Positions 27,368-37,700 of a stretch of 64,000 bases of DNA are shown here, piece after piece. Below the pieces are notes generated by a model that saw nothing but the letters and a program-made list of their open reading frames with translations, was not told the origin of the DNA and did not search any database. The translations under genes and the position numbers were made by a program. Position 1 is the stretch's first letter; every line of letters begins with the position of its first letter. The stretch spans positions 186,001-250,000 of the forward strand of contig CANMQJ010000002.1 in assembly GCA_947500005.1 (NCBI GenBank), written 5' to 3'. The DNA comes from an uncultured Paracoccaceae bacterium. GTDB lineage: Bacteria; Pseudomonadota; Alphaproteobacteria; Rhodobacterales; Rhodobacteraceae.

Positions 27368-30132
27368 CCGTGTTGGGTGGCATCGGTTTCGCGACGCCCT
27401 GGCTGCTCTGGGGTTTGCTGGCGCTGCCGGTTCTGTGGCTGATCCTGCGGGCGATCCCGCCCGCGCCGATCCGGCGGCTGTTCCCGGCCGTGACGCTGCT
27501 TCTGGGGCTGAAGGACGAGGAGAGCGTTTCGGACCGCACGCCCTGGTGGCTGTTGCTGCTGCGGATGCTGGCGGTCGCGGCGATGATCGTAGGGCTTGCG
27601 GGGCCGGTCCTGAACCCCTCGCGCGAGGCGGCGGGAAGCGGGCCGTTGCTCATCGTGCTGGATGGCACCTGGGCCGGGGCGAGCGACTGGGCCAGCCGGA
27701 TGGAGGTGATCGACGCGCAACTGGCCGAGGCCGGGCGCACGGGACGGCCCGTGGCGGTGATGAGCCTGACCGATCCGGAAACCCCGGTGTTTCAGTCGGC
27801 CGAGGCGCTGCGCAGCCGTTTGCCGGGGGTCGCGCCTGCGCCGTGGCAGCCGCATGAGGGCCAGGTCGCGCAGGCGTTGGAGGCCCTGGAGGCCGTCGAA
27901 GGCGGATATGACACGCATTGGTTCAGCGATCGTCTCGACTATGACGGGCGCGGCGAGGTGCTGGAGGCGCTGCGGGCGGCGGGCGATCTGCGGGTTTATC
28001 AGTCGGGGCAGCCGGTGCTGGGGCTGCGGCCTGCAAGCTTTGCCGACGGGGCGATTGCCCTGACCGCGCTGCGCGCCGATGCCGGCCCCGCGCGCGAGGT
28101 CGAGATACTGGTGACGGGCCGCGACCCGGCGGGCGCCCTGCGCGTGCTGGAGACGGCGAGCGCCGCCTTCGAGGAGGGCGCGACGGAGGCCGCGGCCGAG
28201 CTGGTCCTGCCCGCAGAACTGCGCGCCCGGATCACCCGGTTCGAGATCAAGGGCGAACGCGCGGCGGGCGCGCTCTCCCTGAGCGATGACAGCCTGCGCC
28301 GGCGCGAAGTGGCGCTGATCGCCGGGCAGCGCAACCGCGAGGGGCTGGAGCTGCTGTCGCCACTGCATTACCTGACGCAGGTCCTGGTCCCCTCGGCGGA
28401 ATTCGTGGAGGGCGAGCTGATGGATGTGCTGCCCTCGAACCCCGATGTGATCGTGCTGGCCGATGTGGCCACGCTGAGCGCGGGCGAGGAGGCCGGTCTG
28501 ATCGACTGGGTCGAGGATGGCGGGCTGCTGGTGCGGTTCGCCGGTCCGCGCATGGCGGCAAGCGATGTGGGCCGCGACACGGAAGAGCCCCTGCTGCCGG
28601 TGCGGCTGCGCGGCGGTGGGCGCAGCATCGGCGGCGCGATGAGCTGGGGCGAGGCCAAGACGCTGGCGCCCTTCCCCGAGGGCTCGCCCTTTTTCGGGCT
28701 GGATGTGCCCGAGGAGGTCACGGTGAGCACGCAGGTGATGGCACAGCCCGACCCGACGCTGGCCGACCGGGTGATCGCGTCCTTGAGCGATGGCACGCCG
28801 CTGGTCACGCGCAAGCCGTTGGAGCAGGGACAGGTGGTGCTGTTCCATGTCACGGCGGATGCGGAATGGTCCACCCTGCCGCTGTCGGGCCTGTTCGTCG
28901 AGATGCTGGACCGGCTCACCGTGTCCTCGGCCGCCAAGGCGCAGGAGGCCGAGGCGCTGGAGGGCACGACCTGGTCGCCGGTGCAGGTCATGGACGGGTT
29001 CGGCACGCTGCGCGACGCGGGCAACCTGCCGGGCATCGAGGGTGCGGCGCTGGTGACGGAGCCGCTGGGCCCCGACCTGCGGCCCGGCCTCTATGCAAGC
29101 GAGAAACGGCGGCTGGCGCGCAACGTGCTGGACGACGAGGCCGTTCTGACACCCGCCAGCTGGCCGCCGGGCGTGCCGGTCGAGGGCATGAGCGTATCCC
29201 AGGAGCGGCCCCTGGGCGGGATGCTGTTGAGCCTTGCCATCGCGCTTTTGCTGGCCGACGTGATCGCGGCGCTGGCGCTGTCGGGGCGGCTGGGCCTTGC
29301 GCGGGCGGCGGCTGTCGTGATCGGGCTGGGCCTGATCGCGCAGCCGGGACAGGCTCAGGAGGCGGACCCCGAAGCCACGGAATTCGCGCTGGCCGCGACA
29401 TCCGAGATGGTGCTGGCCCATGTGCTGACCGGCAACCCCGAGGTGGACCAGGTGGCGCAGGCGGGGCTGCGGGGTCTGGGCGATACGCTCTATTTCCGGA
29501 CGTCGGTGGAGCCCGCGCAACCGATGGGCGTGGATCTGGAAACCGATGAGCTGGCGTTTTTCCCCCTGCTCTACTGGCCCATCACCGAGGATCAGCCGAT
29601 CCCCTCGGACGAGGCCTATGCCAAGCTGAATACCTATCTGCGTCAGGGCGGCATGATCCTGTTCGACACGCGGGATGCGGATATCGCGCGCTTCGGCTCG
29701 GGTAGCCCGAACGGGCGGAAATTGCAGGAACTGGCCCGGCCGCTGGACATTCCGCCGCTGGAGCCGGTGCCTGACGACCACGTTCTGACGCGCACCTTCT
29801 ACCTGCTTCAGGATTTCCCGGGCCGCCATGCCGGCAGCGATGTCTGGGTCGAGGCCGCCCCGCCCGATGCAGAGCAGATCGAGGGGATGCCGTTCCGCAA
29901 CCTCAATGACGGGGTGACGCCGGTGGTGATCGGCGGCAACGACTGGGCCGCGGCTTGGGCGGTGGATCGCGACGGGCGGCCATTGGTGCCGATCGGGCGC
30001 GGTTATAGCGGTGAACGGCAGCGCGAGCTGGCCTATCGGTTCGGCGTGAACCTGGTGATGCATGTGCTGACCGGCAATTACAAATCCGACCAGGTCCATG
30101 TGCCTGCGCTTCTCGACAGGTTGGGACAATGA
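27364..30132 (+). CDS. BatA-like/DUF4159 membrane protein
   Basis: This is a 922-residue protein. The first 90 residues are the BatA N-terminal type, with two helices and a conserved loop (FATPWLLWGLLALPVLWLIL, then PWWLLLLRMLAVAAMIVGL). The middle holds a VWA- or GATase-like region (PDVIVLADVATLS). Two helices follow near 615-665 (GMLLSLAIALLLADVIAAL and the next segment). The C-terminal 230 residues match DUF4159 (TDELAFFPLLYWPITEDQP, GGMILFDTRDADIARFG). It is coupled by ATGA overlaps to DUF58 upstream and to the next membrane protein downstream. The exact role is unknown. Confidence 0.88.
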   Translation: MTVLGGIGFATPWLLWGLLALPVLWLILRAIPPAPIRRLFPAVTLLLGLKDEESVSDRTPWWLLLLRMLAVAAMIVGLAGPVLNPSREAAGSGPLLIVLDGTWAGASDWASRMEVIDAQLAEAGRTGRPVAVMSLTDPETPVFQSAEALRSRLPGVAPAPWQPHEGQVAQALEALEAVEGGYDTHWFSDRLDYDGRGEVLEALRAAGDLRVYQSGQPVLGLRPASFADGAIALTALRADAGPAREVEILVTGRDPAGALRVLETASAAFEEGATEAAAELVLPAELRARITRFEIKGERAAGALSLSDDSLRRREVALIAGQRNREGLELLSPLHYLTQVLVPSAEFVEGELMDVLPSNPDVIVLADVATLSAGEEAGLIDWVEDGGLLVRFAGPRMAASDVGRDTEEPLLPVRLRGGGRSIGGAMSWGEAKTLAPFPEGSPFFGLDVPEEVTVSTQVMAQPDPTLADRVIASLSDGTPLVTRKPLEQGQVVLFHVTADAEWSTLPLSGLFVEMLDRLTVSSAAKAQEAEALEGTTWSPVQVMDGFGTLRDAGNLPGIEGAALVTEPLGPDLRPGLYASEKRRLARNVLDDEAVLTPASWPPGVPVEGMSVSQERPLGGMLLSLAIALLLADVIAALALSGRLGLARAAAVVIGLGLIAQPGQAQEADPEATEFALAATSEMVLAHVLTGNPEVDQVAQAGLRGLGDTLYFRTSVEPAQPMGVDLETDELAFFPLLYWPITEDQPIPSDEAYAKLNTYLRQGGMILFDTRDADIARFGSGSPNGRKLQELARPLDIPPLEPVPDDHVLTRTFYLLQDFPGRHAGSDVWVEAAPPDAEQIEGMPFRNLNDGVTPVVIGGNDWAAAWAVDRDGRPLVPIGRGYSGERQRELAYRFGVNLVMHVLTGNYKSDQVHVPALLDRLGQ

Positions 30133-32168
30133 CCGGAACGATCCTTTTCGACCCGCTGATCCCCTGGCCCCTGCTGGCCGTCGTGGCCGCGCTGGCGGTT
30201 GCTGGCGTGGCGCTGGCGCTGTGGCGGGGCCTGTCGGGCTGGGCCCTGCGCGGGATGGCGGCGCTGGTGGTGCTAGCGGCGCTGGCCGGACCCGTCTATC
30301 AGCAGGAGGACCGGGCGCCACTTTCGGATATCGTGGTGATGATCGAGGACGAGAGCGCGAGCCAGCACCTGTCGGACAGGCCCGAGCAGATGGAGGCCGC
30401 CGAGACACTGGCCGCGCGGATCGCGGCGCGCGAGAATACAGAGCTGCGCCGGGTGCGCGTCGGCGATGGCGAGGGTGACAGCGGCACCGCGCTGATGACC
30501 GCGCTGTCGGAGGCGCTGGCCGAGGAACCCTCGGCCCGGGTGGCGGGCATCATCGCGCTGTCGGACGGGCTGGTGCATGACATGGACCGCGCGCCCGACC
30601 TGCCCGCGCCGCTGCACTTGTTGATGACGGGTCGCGAGGATGACTGGGACCGGCGGCTGATCGTCGCGAACGCGCCGGCCTTTGCGATCATCGGCGAGCC
30701 TGTGACCCTGACGCTGCGGATCGAGGATAGCGGCGCGGCGCCCGACCTTGGGCCGGTGGCACCGCTGGAGATCTCGATCGACGGGGAGGAGCCGCAGACG
30801 GTCCAACTGCCCATCGGGCAGGATATCGAGATCCCCGTGACCCTGCCTCATGGCGGGCGCAACGTGCTGCAATTCACTGTACCCGAGGCCGAAGGGGAAC
30901 TCACCGATCGCAACAATACCGCACTGATCCAGATGAACGGGGTGCGCGACAGGCTGCGGGTGCTGCTGGTTTCGGGCGAGCCGCATCCGGGCGGGCGGAC
31001 ATGGCGCAACCTGCTGAAATCGGACAGCTCGGTCGACCTGGTGCATTTCACCATCCTGCGCCCGCCCGAGAAACAGGATGGCGTGCCGGTGGACGAGCTG
31101 TCGTTGATCGCCTTTCCGACGCGGGAGCTGTTCCTGGAGAAAATCGACGATTTCGACCTGATCATCTTCGACCGCTACAAGCGGCGCGGCATCCTGCCAG
31201 CCATCTACCTGGATAACGTGTCGAACTATGTCGAGAAGGGCGGTGCCGTGCTGGTCGCCGCCGGGCCGGATTTCGCCACCGCCGACAGCATCTATCGCTC
31301 GCCGCTGGCGCGCGTGCTGCCGGCCGAGCCCACCGCGCGGGTGATCGAGGAACGTTATGTGCCGAAGGTGACCGGGACGGGCCAGCGGCATCCCGTCACC
31401 TCGGACCTGCGCGACGGAGAAAGCTGGGGCGCTTGGCTGCGCCAGATCGAGATCGAGGGCCTTGCGGGTCACGAGGTGATGACGGGCGCGGAGGACCGGC
31501 CCTTGCTGATCCTCGACCGCGTGGGCGAGGGGCGCGTGGCGCTGCTGGCCTCGGACCATGCCTGGCTGTGGAATCGCGGATACGAGGGCGGCGGGCCGCA
31601 GCTGGAGCTGCTGCGGCGGCTGGCGCACTGGATGATGAAGGAGCCCGAGCTGGAGGAAGAGGCGCTTTGGGCCGAGGCGACGGGCCAGACCATGCGCATC
31701 ATCCGCCGCACGCTGGACGAGGAGATCGGGGCGGTCACCATCACCACGCCCTCGGGCGAGGAGGTGGAGATCGAGCTGGAAGAGGTTTCACCCGGACGGT
31801 TCGAGGCGCTGTGGCGCGGGCCCGAGATCGGGCTTTACCGCCTGGCCGAGGGCGAGCAGGAGGCGGTGATCGGGCTTGGCCCCGCAGCCCCGCGCGAGTT
31901 CGAGCGCACCATCGCCAGCGCCGAGGTGATGGCACCCGCCATCGAGGCGATGCGCGGCGGCGCCCTCCGGCTGGAGGGGGGCCTGCCCCAGATCCGCAGC
32001 GTCCGCGAGGGCCGGCCCGCCGCCGGGCGCGGGTGGATCGGGCTGACCCCGCGCGAGGCCTACGAGACGCGCAGCGTGACACGGGCGAGCCTGTTGCCGC
32101 CCTGGCTGGTGCTGCTGCTGGCGGCGGGCTTCATCACCGCGGGCTGGCTGCGCGAAGGGCGGCGCTGA
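30129..32168 (+). CDS. Large membrane protein with glutamine-amidotransferase-like domain
   Basis: The 679-residue protein has two N-terminal helices (LLAVVAALAVAGVALALWRGL and GMAALVVLAALAGPVYQQ). A VWA-like segment follows (SDIVVMIEDESASQHL), then Ig-like beta domains. A class-I GATase-like fold lies near 360-500 (DFDLIIFDRYKRRGILPAIYLDNV, GGAVLVAAGPDF). One C-terminal helix (PPWLVLLLAAGFITAGWL) ends the protein. It is the last gene of the moxR run, started by an ATGA overlap, and converges with pbpC across four bases. Relatives are annotated only as hypothetical membrane proteins. Confidence 0.85.
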   Translation: MTGTILFDPLIPWPLLAVVAALAVAGVALALWRGLSGWALRGMAALVVLAALAGPVYQQEDRAPLSDIVVMIEDESASQHLSDRPEQMEAAETLAARIAARENTELRRVRVGDGEGDSGTALMTALSEALAEEPSARVAGIIALSDGLVHDMDRAPDLPAPLHLLMTGREDDWDRRLIVANAPAFAIIGEPVTLTLRIEDSGAAPDLGPVAPLEISIDGEEPQTVQLPIGQDIEIPVTLPHGGRNVLQFTVPEAEGELTDRNNTALIQMNGVRDRLRVLLVSGEPHPGGRTWRNLLKSDSSVDLVHFTILRPPEKQDGVPVDELSLIAFPTRELFLEKIDDFDLIIFDRYKRRGILPAIYLDNVSNYVEKGGAVLVAAGPDFATADSIYRSPLARVLPAEPTARVIEERYVPKVTGTGQRHPVTSDLRDGESWGAWLRQIEIEGLAGHEVMTGAEDRPLLILDRVGEGRVALLASDHAWLWNRGYEGGGPQLELLRRLAHWMMKEPELEEEALWAEATGQTMRIIRRTLDEEIGAVTITTPSGEEVEIELEEVSPGRFEALWRGPEIGLYRLAEGEQEAVIGLGPAAPREFERTIASAEVMAPAIEAMRGGALRLEGGLPQIRSVREGRPAAGRGWIGLTPREAYETRSVTRASLLPPWLVLLLAAGFITAGWLREGRR

Positions 32169-32172
32169 GCCT

Positions 32173-34218
32173 TCAGTCGATGCGGATGCGGGCACGGTCG
32201 GAGCGGCCAGCGGCGTCGAGCACCACCAGATCTGCGAATCCCGCGCCGGGATTGGGCACCTCGAACTCGCGGGCATGGATGCCGGTCGCCAGCGGCTTGC
32301 CGTCGGCGAGAAGCGCGAAGGGTCCCTGCCCGCCATCCAGTTTCACCGTGAAGGGCGCGCCTTGGGTCGCGAGCCTTGCGCCGTCGGGCGGGAAGAGCAG
32401 TTTCGGTGCGTCTGCCTGACGCTCGAACGCTGCCCCGCGCGGGCGGAAGCGTTGCAGGGGGGCGGGAAGCTCTGCCGCGCCAAGGATCAGGGTTTCCGGC
32501 GGCGGCGGGGGCAACGGGTCGAAGGCGGGTTTGAGCCTGCCGAACGCCTCGAACAGCAGGGGGGCGGCGAGGTCTCCGCCGAAGGCGCCGGGCACCGGGG
32601 TGCCATCGGCCCGGCCCAGCCAGACGCCGATCACGTGCCGCCCGTCGAACCCCAGCGCCCAGGCGTCGCGGTGGCCATAGGAGGTGCCGGTCTTGTAGGC
32701 CAGCCCGCGCGGCGCGCCGGGCGGCGGGGCGAGCCCGCGCAGGATGTCGGCCACCTGCCAGGCGGCCGTGTCGGAGATCACGCGGGCGGTTTCGGCGTCC
32801 CCGCCCGCGACGTGATGCAGGAGTGGCCCCTGCCCGCCCTGCGCCAGCGCGGCGTAAAGCTGCGTGAGATCGTGCAGCGAGATCCCCACACCGCCGAGGC
32901 TGATGGCAAGGCCCGGCGCGCCGCGCAGGGCGGGGCGCGTTCCGGCGCGGGTCAGCGCGGCCATTACGCGGGCCGGGCCCAACGCCTCGGTCAGGCGCAC
33001 CACAGGAATGTTGAGCGACAGCTGCAACGCCTCGCGCACGCGGACGTCGCCGCGGAATGCGCCGTCGAAATTGCGCGGGGCGTAGCGACCGAACATCACC
33101 GGCGTGTCGGCGATCAGCGTTTCGGGATGGGCGAGGCCACGGTCGAAGGCGAGGCCGTAGACCAGCGGTTTCAGAGTCGAGCCGGGAGAGCGCAGCGCCT
33201 GCGTTATGTCGACGAAGCCTTGGCGGGCATCCGCGTAGCCGGCGGAGCCTATCGAGGCGAGGATCTCGCCCGAATGGTGATCGGCGACGATCACCGCGGC
33301 AGAGACACGCGGACCCGCCTGCCGCGCGGCGCGGGCGACCAGCGGCTCCAGCCGCGCCTGAAGCCCGGCATGGAGGGTGAGGTCGATGCGCTGCGCTTCA
33401 GGCATCTCGGCGCGGGCGCGGTCGGCGAGATGGGCGGCCAGTTGCGGGAAGGCGCGCTGTGTCCGGGGTAGCGGCTCACGCAGGGCGGCGGCGCTGTCCT
33501 CCTGGCGCAGCGCGCCCTGGCGGGCCATGCGGGCGAGCACGCGATCACGGGCGGCGCGGGCGGCTTCGGGGTGTCGGTCCGGACGGCGCGCCTCGGGCGC
33601 TTGCGGCAGGGCCACGAGCAGCGCGGATTGCGCGGGCGTCAGGCGGGCGGGTTCCTTGCCGAACCATGCCAGCGAGGCGGCGCGGATGCCTTCGAGATTG
33701 CCGCCATAGGGCGCGTGGGTGAGGTAGAGGTAGAGGATCCGGTCCTTGTCCAGCCGTCGTTCCAGCGCCAGCGCCACGCGGATCTGGCGCATCTTGCCGG
33801 CCCAGCGCCCGGTGGGGCCATCCTCGATCAGGCGCGCGACCTGCATGGTCAGGGTCGAGCCGCCGGAGATCACCTCTCCATTCCAGAGCGCCTGAGCGGC
33901 GGCGCGCAGCAGGGCGCGGGAATCGACGCCGTTATGGTCGGCAAAGCGCTTGTCCTCGTAGCGGATCAGCATGGCGAGGAACTCCGGATCGACGGCGCCG
34001 GGGGCGAGACGCCAGAGGCCGTCGCCCACCGGGTAGGCGCGCAGGAGCGCGCCCTCGCGGTCGCGGATCTCGACCGAGGTTTCGGTAAGCGTGACCGGCA
34101 GGTCGGTTCGGGCGATCCATCGGTCGGCGGCATCGCGGGCGGCGGCCAGCGTGAAGAGCGTCAGCGCAAGCGATGCGACGACGAGCGCCCCGGCCCTATG
34201 GCTGGTCATCGACCTCAC
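32173..34218 (-). CDS. pbpC: Penicillin-binding protein 1C
   Basis: This 681-residue bifunctional peptidoglycan synthase is anchored by one N-terminal helix (LVVASLALTLFTLAAA). The glycosyltransferase domain has the catalytic Glu in RYEDKRFADHNGVD and SGGSTLTMQVARL. The transpeptidase domain has Ser-x-x-Lys (GSTLKPL), SLN and KTGTSYGHRDAWALGF. A C-terminal PBP1C-specific domain follows (PFTVKLDGGQGPFALLADG). The start at 34218 overlaps the upstream glycolipid-binding-like gene by 23 bases; the ATG at 34209 is an alternative. Pairing with an alpha-2-macroglobulin gene is classical and is preserved here with one gene between. Confidence 0.94.
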   Translation of the reverse strand: MRSMTSHRAGALVVASLALTLFTLAAARDAADRWIARTDLPVTLTETSVEIRDREGALLRAYPVGDGLWRLAPGAVDPEFLAMLIRYEDKRFADHNGVDSRALLRAAAQALWNGEVISGGSTLTMQVARLIEDGPTGRWAGKMRQIRVALALERRLDKDRILYLYLTHAPYGGNLEGIRAASLAWFGKEPARLTPAQSALLVALPQAPEARRPDRHPEAARAARDRVLARMARQGALRQEDSAAALREPLPRTQRAFPQLAAHLADRARAEMPEAQRIDLTLHAGLQARLEPLVARAARQAGPRVSAAVIVADHHSGEILASIGSAGYADARQGFVDITQALRSPGSTLKPLVYGLAFDRGLAHPETLIADTPVMFGRYAPRNFDGAFRGDVRVREALQLSLNIPVVRLTEALGPARVMAALTRAGTRPALRGAPGLAISLGGVGISLHDLTQLYAALAQGGQGPLLHHVAGGDAETARVISDTAAWQVADILRGLAPPPGAPRGLAYKTGTSYGHRDAWALGFDGRHVIGVWLGRADGTPVPGAFGGDLAAPLLFEAFGRLKPAFDPLPPPPPETLILGAAELPAPLQRFRPRGAAFERQADAPKLLFPPDGARLATQGAPFTVKLDGGQGPFALLADGKPLATGIHAREFEVPNPGAGFADLVVLDAAGRSDRARIRID

Positions 34219-34762
34219 CTTCCCACATGCCTTCGTATTGCGTCACGAAGCCGCTGGGATGGACATGCAGCACCGCCTGGAAACCGGGCGAGGCATAGCG
34301 GATGCGATCGTTGGAGAGGCAGGCATAGCTTTGCTCCAGCGGCTCGAGACGCCCGCCCTCCTCGGGGCGGAACCAGGCGGCGGAGAGCTCGGCCCGGCGT
34401 CCTTCGGAGATCGACAGGCGTCGGATCGGGAGCAGGTTCGTGGCCGGCGTGATCGCAAGATCGATGTCGATGCAATCGGCCAGCCCGCAGGGTTCATCGT
34501 TGAGGGTCCACCCACCGTCGTCGCGCAGGATGCGCCAGGCGACCTCTTCCTCATGGTATAAGCCGGCGATATCGGCGCTGGTCGTGCGCCAGTCGGCATC
34601 GCAACGCACGATGTAGTCGAGCGCGGCCTCGGCCCCCCCGACACCGACGCGGGCGTGACCGCTGAGGATGAAGCCGTCAGGCTCTTCGACCAGTCGGCAC
34701 TTGTCCTCGCCGGGACCATCGAGGCGGCGCCAGCGCGCCTCGGCCAGAACGGTGCCGTTCAT
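34196..34762 (-). CDS. Putative glycolipid-binding-fold protein (PF06475 type)
   Basis: This 188-residue protein has no signal peptide. It resembles the family typified by a Pseudomonas protein with a spiral beta-roll fold proposed to bind glycolipids: EARWRRLDGPGEDKCRLVEEPDGFILSGHARV, LDYIVRCDADWRTTSADI and YASPGFQAVLHVHPSGFVTQYEGMWE. The function is not established. Its ATG overlaps the A2M stop (ATGA) and its 3' end overlaps the pbpC start by up to 23 bases, so it is translated between the two. That makes a link to the periplasmic A2M/PBP1C pair likely, although the protein itself looks cytoplasmic. Confidence 0.82.
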   Translation of the reverse strand: MNGTVLAEARWRRLDGPGEDKCRLVEEPDGFILSGHARVGVGGAEAALDYIVRCDADWRTTSADIAGLYHEEEVAWRILRDDGGWTLNDEPCGLADCIDIDLAITPATNLLPIRRLSISEGRRAELSAAWFRPEEGGRLEPLEQSYACLSNDRIRYASPGFQAVLHVHPSGFVTQYEGMWEGEVDDQP

Positions 34763-37700
34763 GGTGTCACCTCGATCCGGCCGGTTCCGGTGCGGGCGCG
34801 GTAGCGGGGGCGGTACATGTCCTCGACCGAAGCGGCGGGGTGGTGAAAGCTGCCGGGTGTGACCGCGCGGGCGACATAGGCCAGCGTCACCTGGGCGGAA
34901 CCTTGCAGATCGACCGCCGCAATGAACCGGTCGGATCGGAATTCGGCATGGCGCGCCTCGGTCAGGTCGAGCCAGTCCAGCGCGAGGACATCGCCCGAGC
35001 GCAGGAGGTTCGGGTTGTCGATCTCCAGCCCGGCGGGCAGCGGATCGTCGAGGATCAGTCGCGCGCCCTGAGCCTCGAATGGCGAGACGGTGAGGACGGT
35101 GACCATGCGCTCGCCGATGGCAAAGCTGGTGGCGTCGCGCGGCGCGCCCTCCATCGTGTAGTATTGCCGCGTGATCTCGTAGCCCATGCCGCCCGCGGGC
35201 AGCGGCACTTCGGGCACGCCCAGAACGGTCAGGGTGATGTCGGTGGCGCTGCTCCCGCTCGCGGTGATGTTGAGCGGGTCCTGCGCCGCGTCCTCCATCA
35301 CCTGCACGAAGGGGCCATCTACCGTGGCGCCGTTCACACGCAGGCCCGCATCGCCCGGCGACTGGATCAGCGCATGGGCGGCCAGCAGGGACCAGGCGGC
35401 CTCCTGCGTGGACAGCCGGTCGGGCGCGGCGGCGATGCGGTCCGCCAGCGCTGCGCGGTCTACCACATCGCTGCCCGCTTCGGCGGCCAGCGTCAGCAGG
35501 CCGGCGGCATCGCGGAGCGGCGTGCCGTAATCGGCGCGCCAGACCGGGCCTTCGCCCTGCTGCCCGGCAATCCGGCTTGCGGCACGCGCGAACAGCGCAT
35601 CGGCGCGGGACTGGTCGCCATAGGCGGCAAGCGCGGCGCCAAGCTGCGCCTGGGCGAGCGGGGTGGCGAAATCCCCGGCCTTCACGTCGGCATAGTAGCG
35701 CAGATCGCCCATCGAGGCCGCCCCTTCGCGCGCGAGGACGAAAAGCGCATAGGCGACATCCTCGCCCCCCTCGTCGAAATCGGGGGCGTAGTTGATGCGG
35801 TTGCGCAGGTTGTCCATCGCCATGGCAAAGGCGCGGTCGGGCACGTCGTGGCCCTGTGCGCGGGCGCGGGACAGGAAATCGGCGACATAGGCGTCGAGCC
35901 AGAAATCGCCGCTTTCCGCCCGCCAGAGCCCGAAGGAGCCGTTTCCTGCCTGCCGCGAGAGGACGCGGGAGATGGCCGCGTCGATCCGGGCATCCAGCGC
36001 GGGTTCGGACCCCAGCCCCGTCGCCTGCGCCACGCTGGACAGGTAAAGCAGCGGCATCGCCTGCGAGGCGACCTGTTCCGTGCAGCCATAGGGATAGCGG
36101 TCGAGCCGGGCGAGCAGGCCCGGCGCGTCGAATTTCGCCAGCGGCCCGGCCGAAAGCATGGCACGCGCGGTGCCCGGGCGCATGCCCGCGAAGACATCCG
36201 GCGAGAAGAGGAAGCTGTCGCCGGCGCCCAGCGCGAAGCGGCGGGTTTCCGCGATCTCGGGGTCGTTGGCGCGGATGGGCAGGGTCAACTCCTGCGTCAA
36301 GGCCCGCCCGTCGGGGGTGGTAAGGGTCAGCGTGATCCTCGGGTCGCCGACCTCTTGCGCGGTCACGGGCACCTCGAAGACGGATTTGGCGCCCTCGGCC
36401 AGCGCGAAGCTGCCCGGCTGGCTGCCCAGCGTCAGGCCGGCGGGATCGGAGAGGGCCAGTTGCATCTGCCCGGCGGGGCCGTCAGCGTGCGTGACCTCCA
36501 GCCGGATGCGCGCGCTGTCGCCGGGTGCGAGGAAGCGCGGCAGGGTGGCGGTGACGACGACGGGGTCGCGCACGGTCATCTCGGCCTCGGCCTGGCCGAC
36601 GCCGGTGGGGGACCATGCGACGGCCATCAACCGGACGGTGCCGTTGAAATCGGGCAGGTCGATGGGGATCTCGGCGCTGCCATCGGGACCGATTTGCACC
36701 GGGCCCAAGAATTGCGCCATCAGCTCCTGCGTGGGTGGTGGCGATTGCATCCGTATCCCGGCATCGGCGTCGCCGCCCGAGCGAACGGTGCCCATCGCGC
36801 CATTCATCGAATCGATGAGTCGCCCATAGACATCGCGCATCTCGACGCCGAGGCGGCGCTGGCCAAAGTAATGGCCTTGCGGGTCGGGGCTGTCGAAACC
36901 GGTGAGGTTGAGGATGCCCAGATCGACGGCGGCGAGGGTCATCCAGACCTCCTCGCCGGGTTGGGCATCCGCGACGGTGACGCGGACGCTCTGCGTCTGG
37001 CGTGGCTCGGTGATCTCGGGGGCGTCGATGGTGACCGCAAGCGCCTTGTCCCCCGGCGCGACGGAGGCATGGGCCAGGCCCAGCGCGCGAGCGGGGGTCT
37101 GCCCGGATGACAGGTCCATCGGACGGATCACGGCGGCGGTGACATAGGCGCCGGTGCCCCAATCCCCGGTGACGGGAATGGGGATGGTGGTAGCACCCTC
37201 GGCGACCTCGACCGCCTGCCGGGAGATGACCTTGTCGGAGAGCACCGAGATCAGCGCGGTGCCCGCCATGCGCGGCACGATGCGCAGCTGCGCGGTGTCG
37301 CCCACGGCATAGCTGTCTCGGTCGAGCGACAGGTCGAGCCGGTCAGGCGTGGCGGCGGCATCGGCGGACTGGTACCAGCCGGCGTGGAAATCGGTGGCGG
37401 CGGCGACATAGGCGCCATCGGTGCGTTCGACCACCAGTTCGTATCTGCCCCAGTCAACAGGCTGTGCGACCTGAAGCGGGCTGTCTCCCAGCGTGACCTC
37501 GCCGGTGGCGACGCGGGTGCGGCGGGTGGTCGGCTCCCACTCCCAGTTGCCGTAGAGCTGATACCACTGATAACGCGTCTCGACCCGGTTGAGGGTCCAG
37601 CGCACCTGCATGGGTGTCGGCGTCAGGTCGGGGGAAAGCGCGATCAGTTCGAACCGGGCTTCGCCGCCTTCGGGCACCATCTCCTCGAACAGGGGGCGGA

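Noticed and set aside
34840-37110. Plus-strand frame of 756 codons within the A2M gene.
   Set aside because: It is antisense to a protein with signal peptide, macroglobulin repeats and a thioester motif; its composition is typical of a shadow frame.
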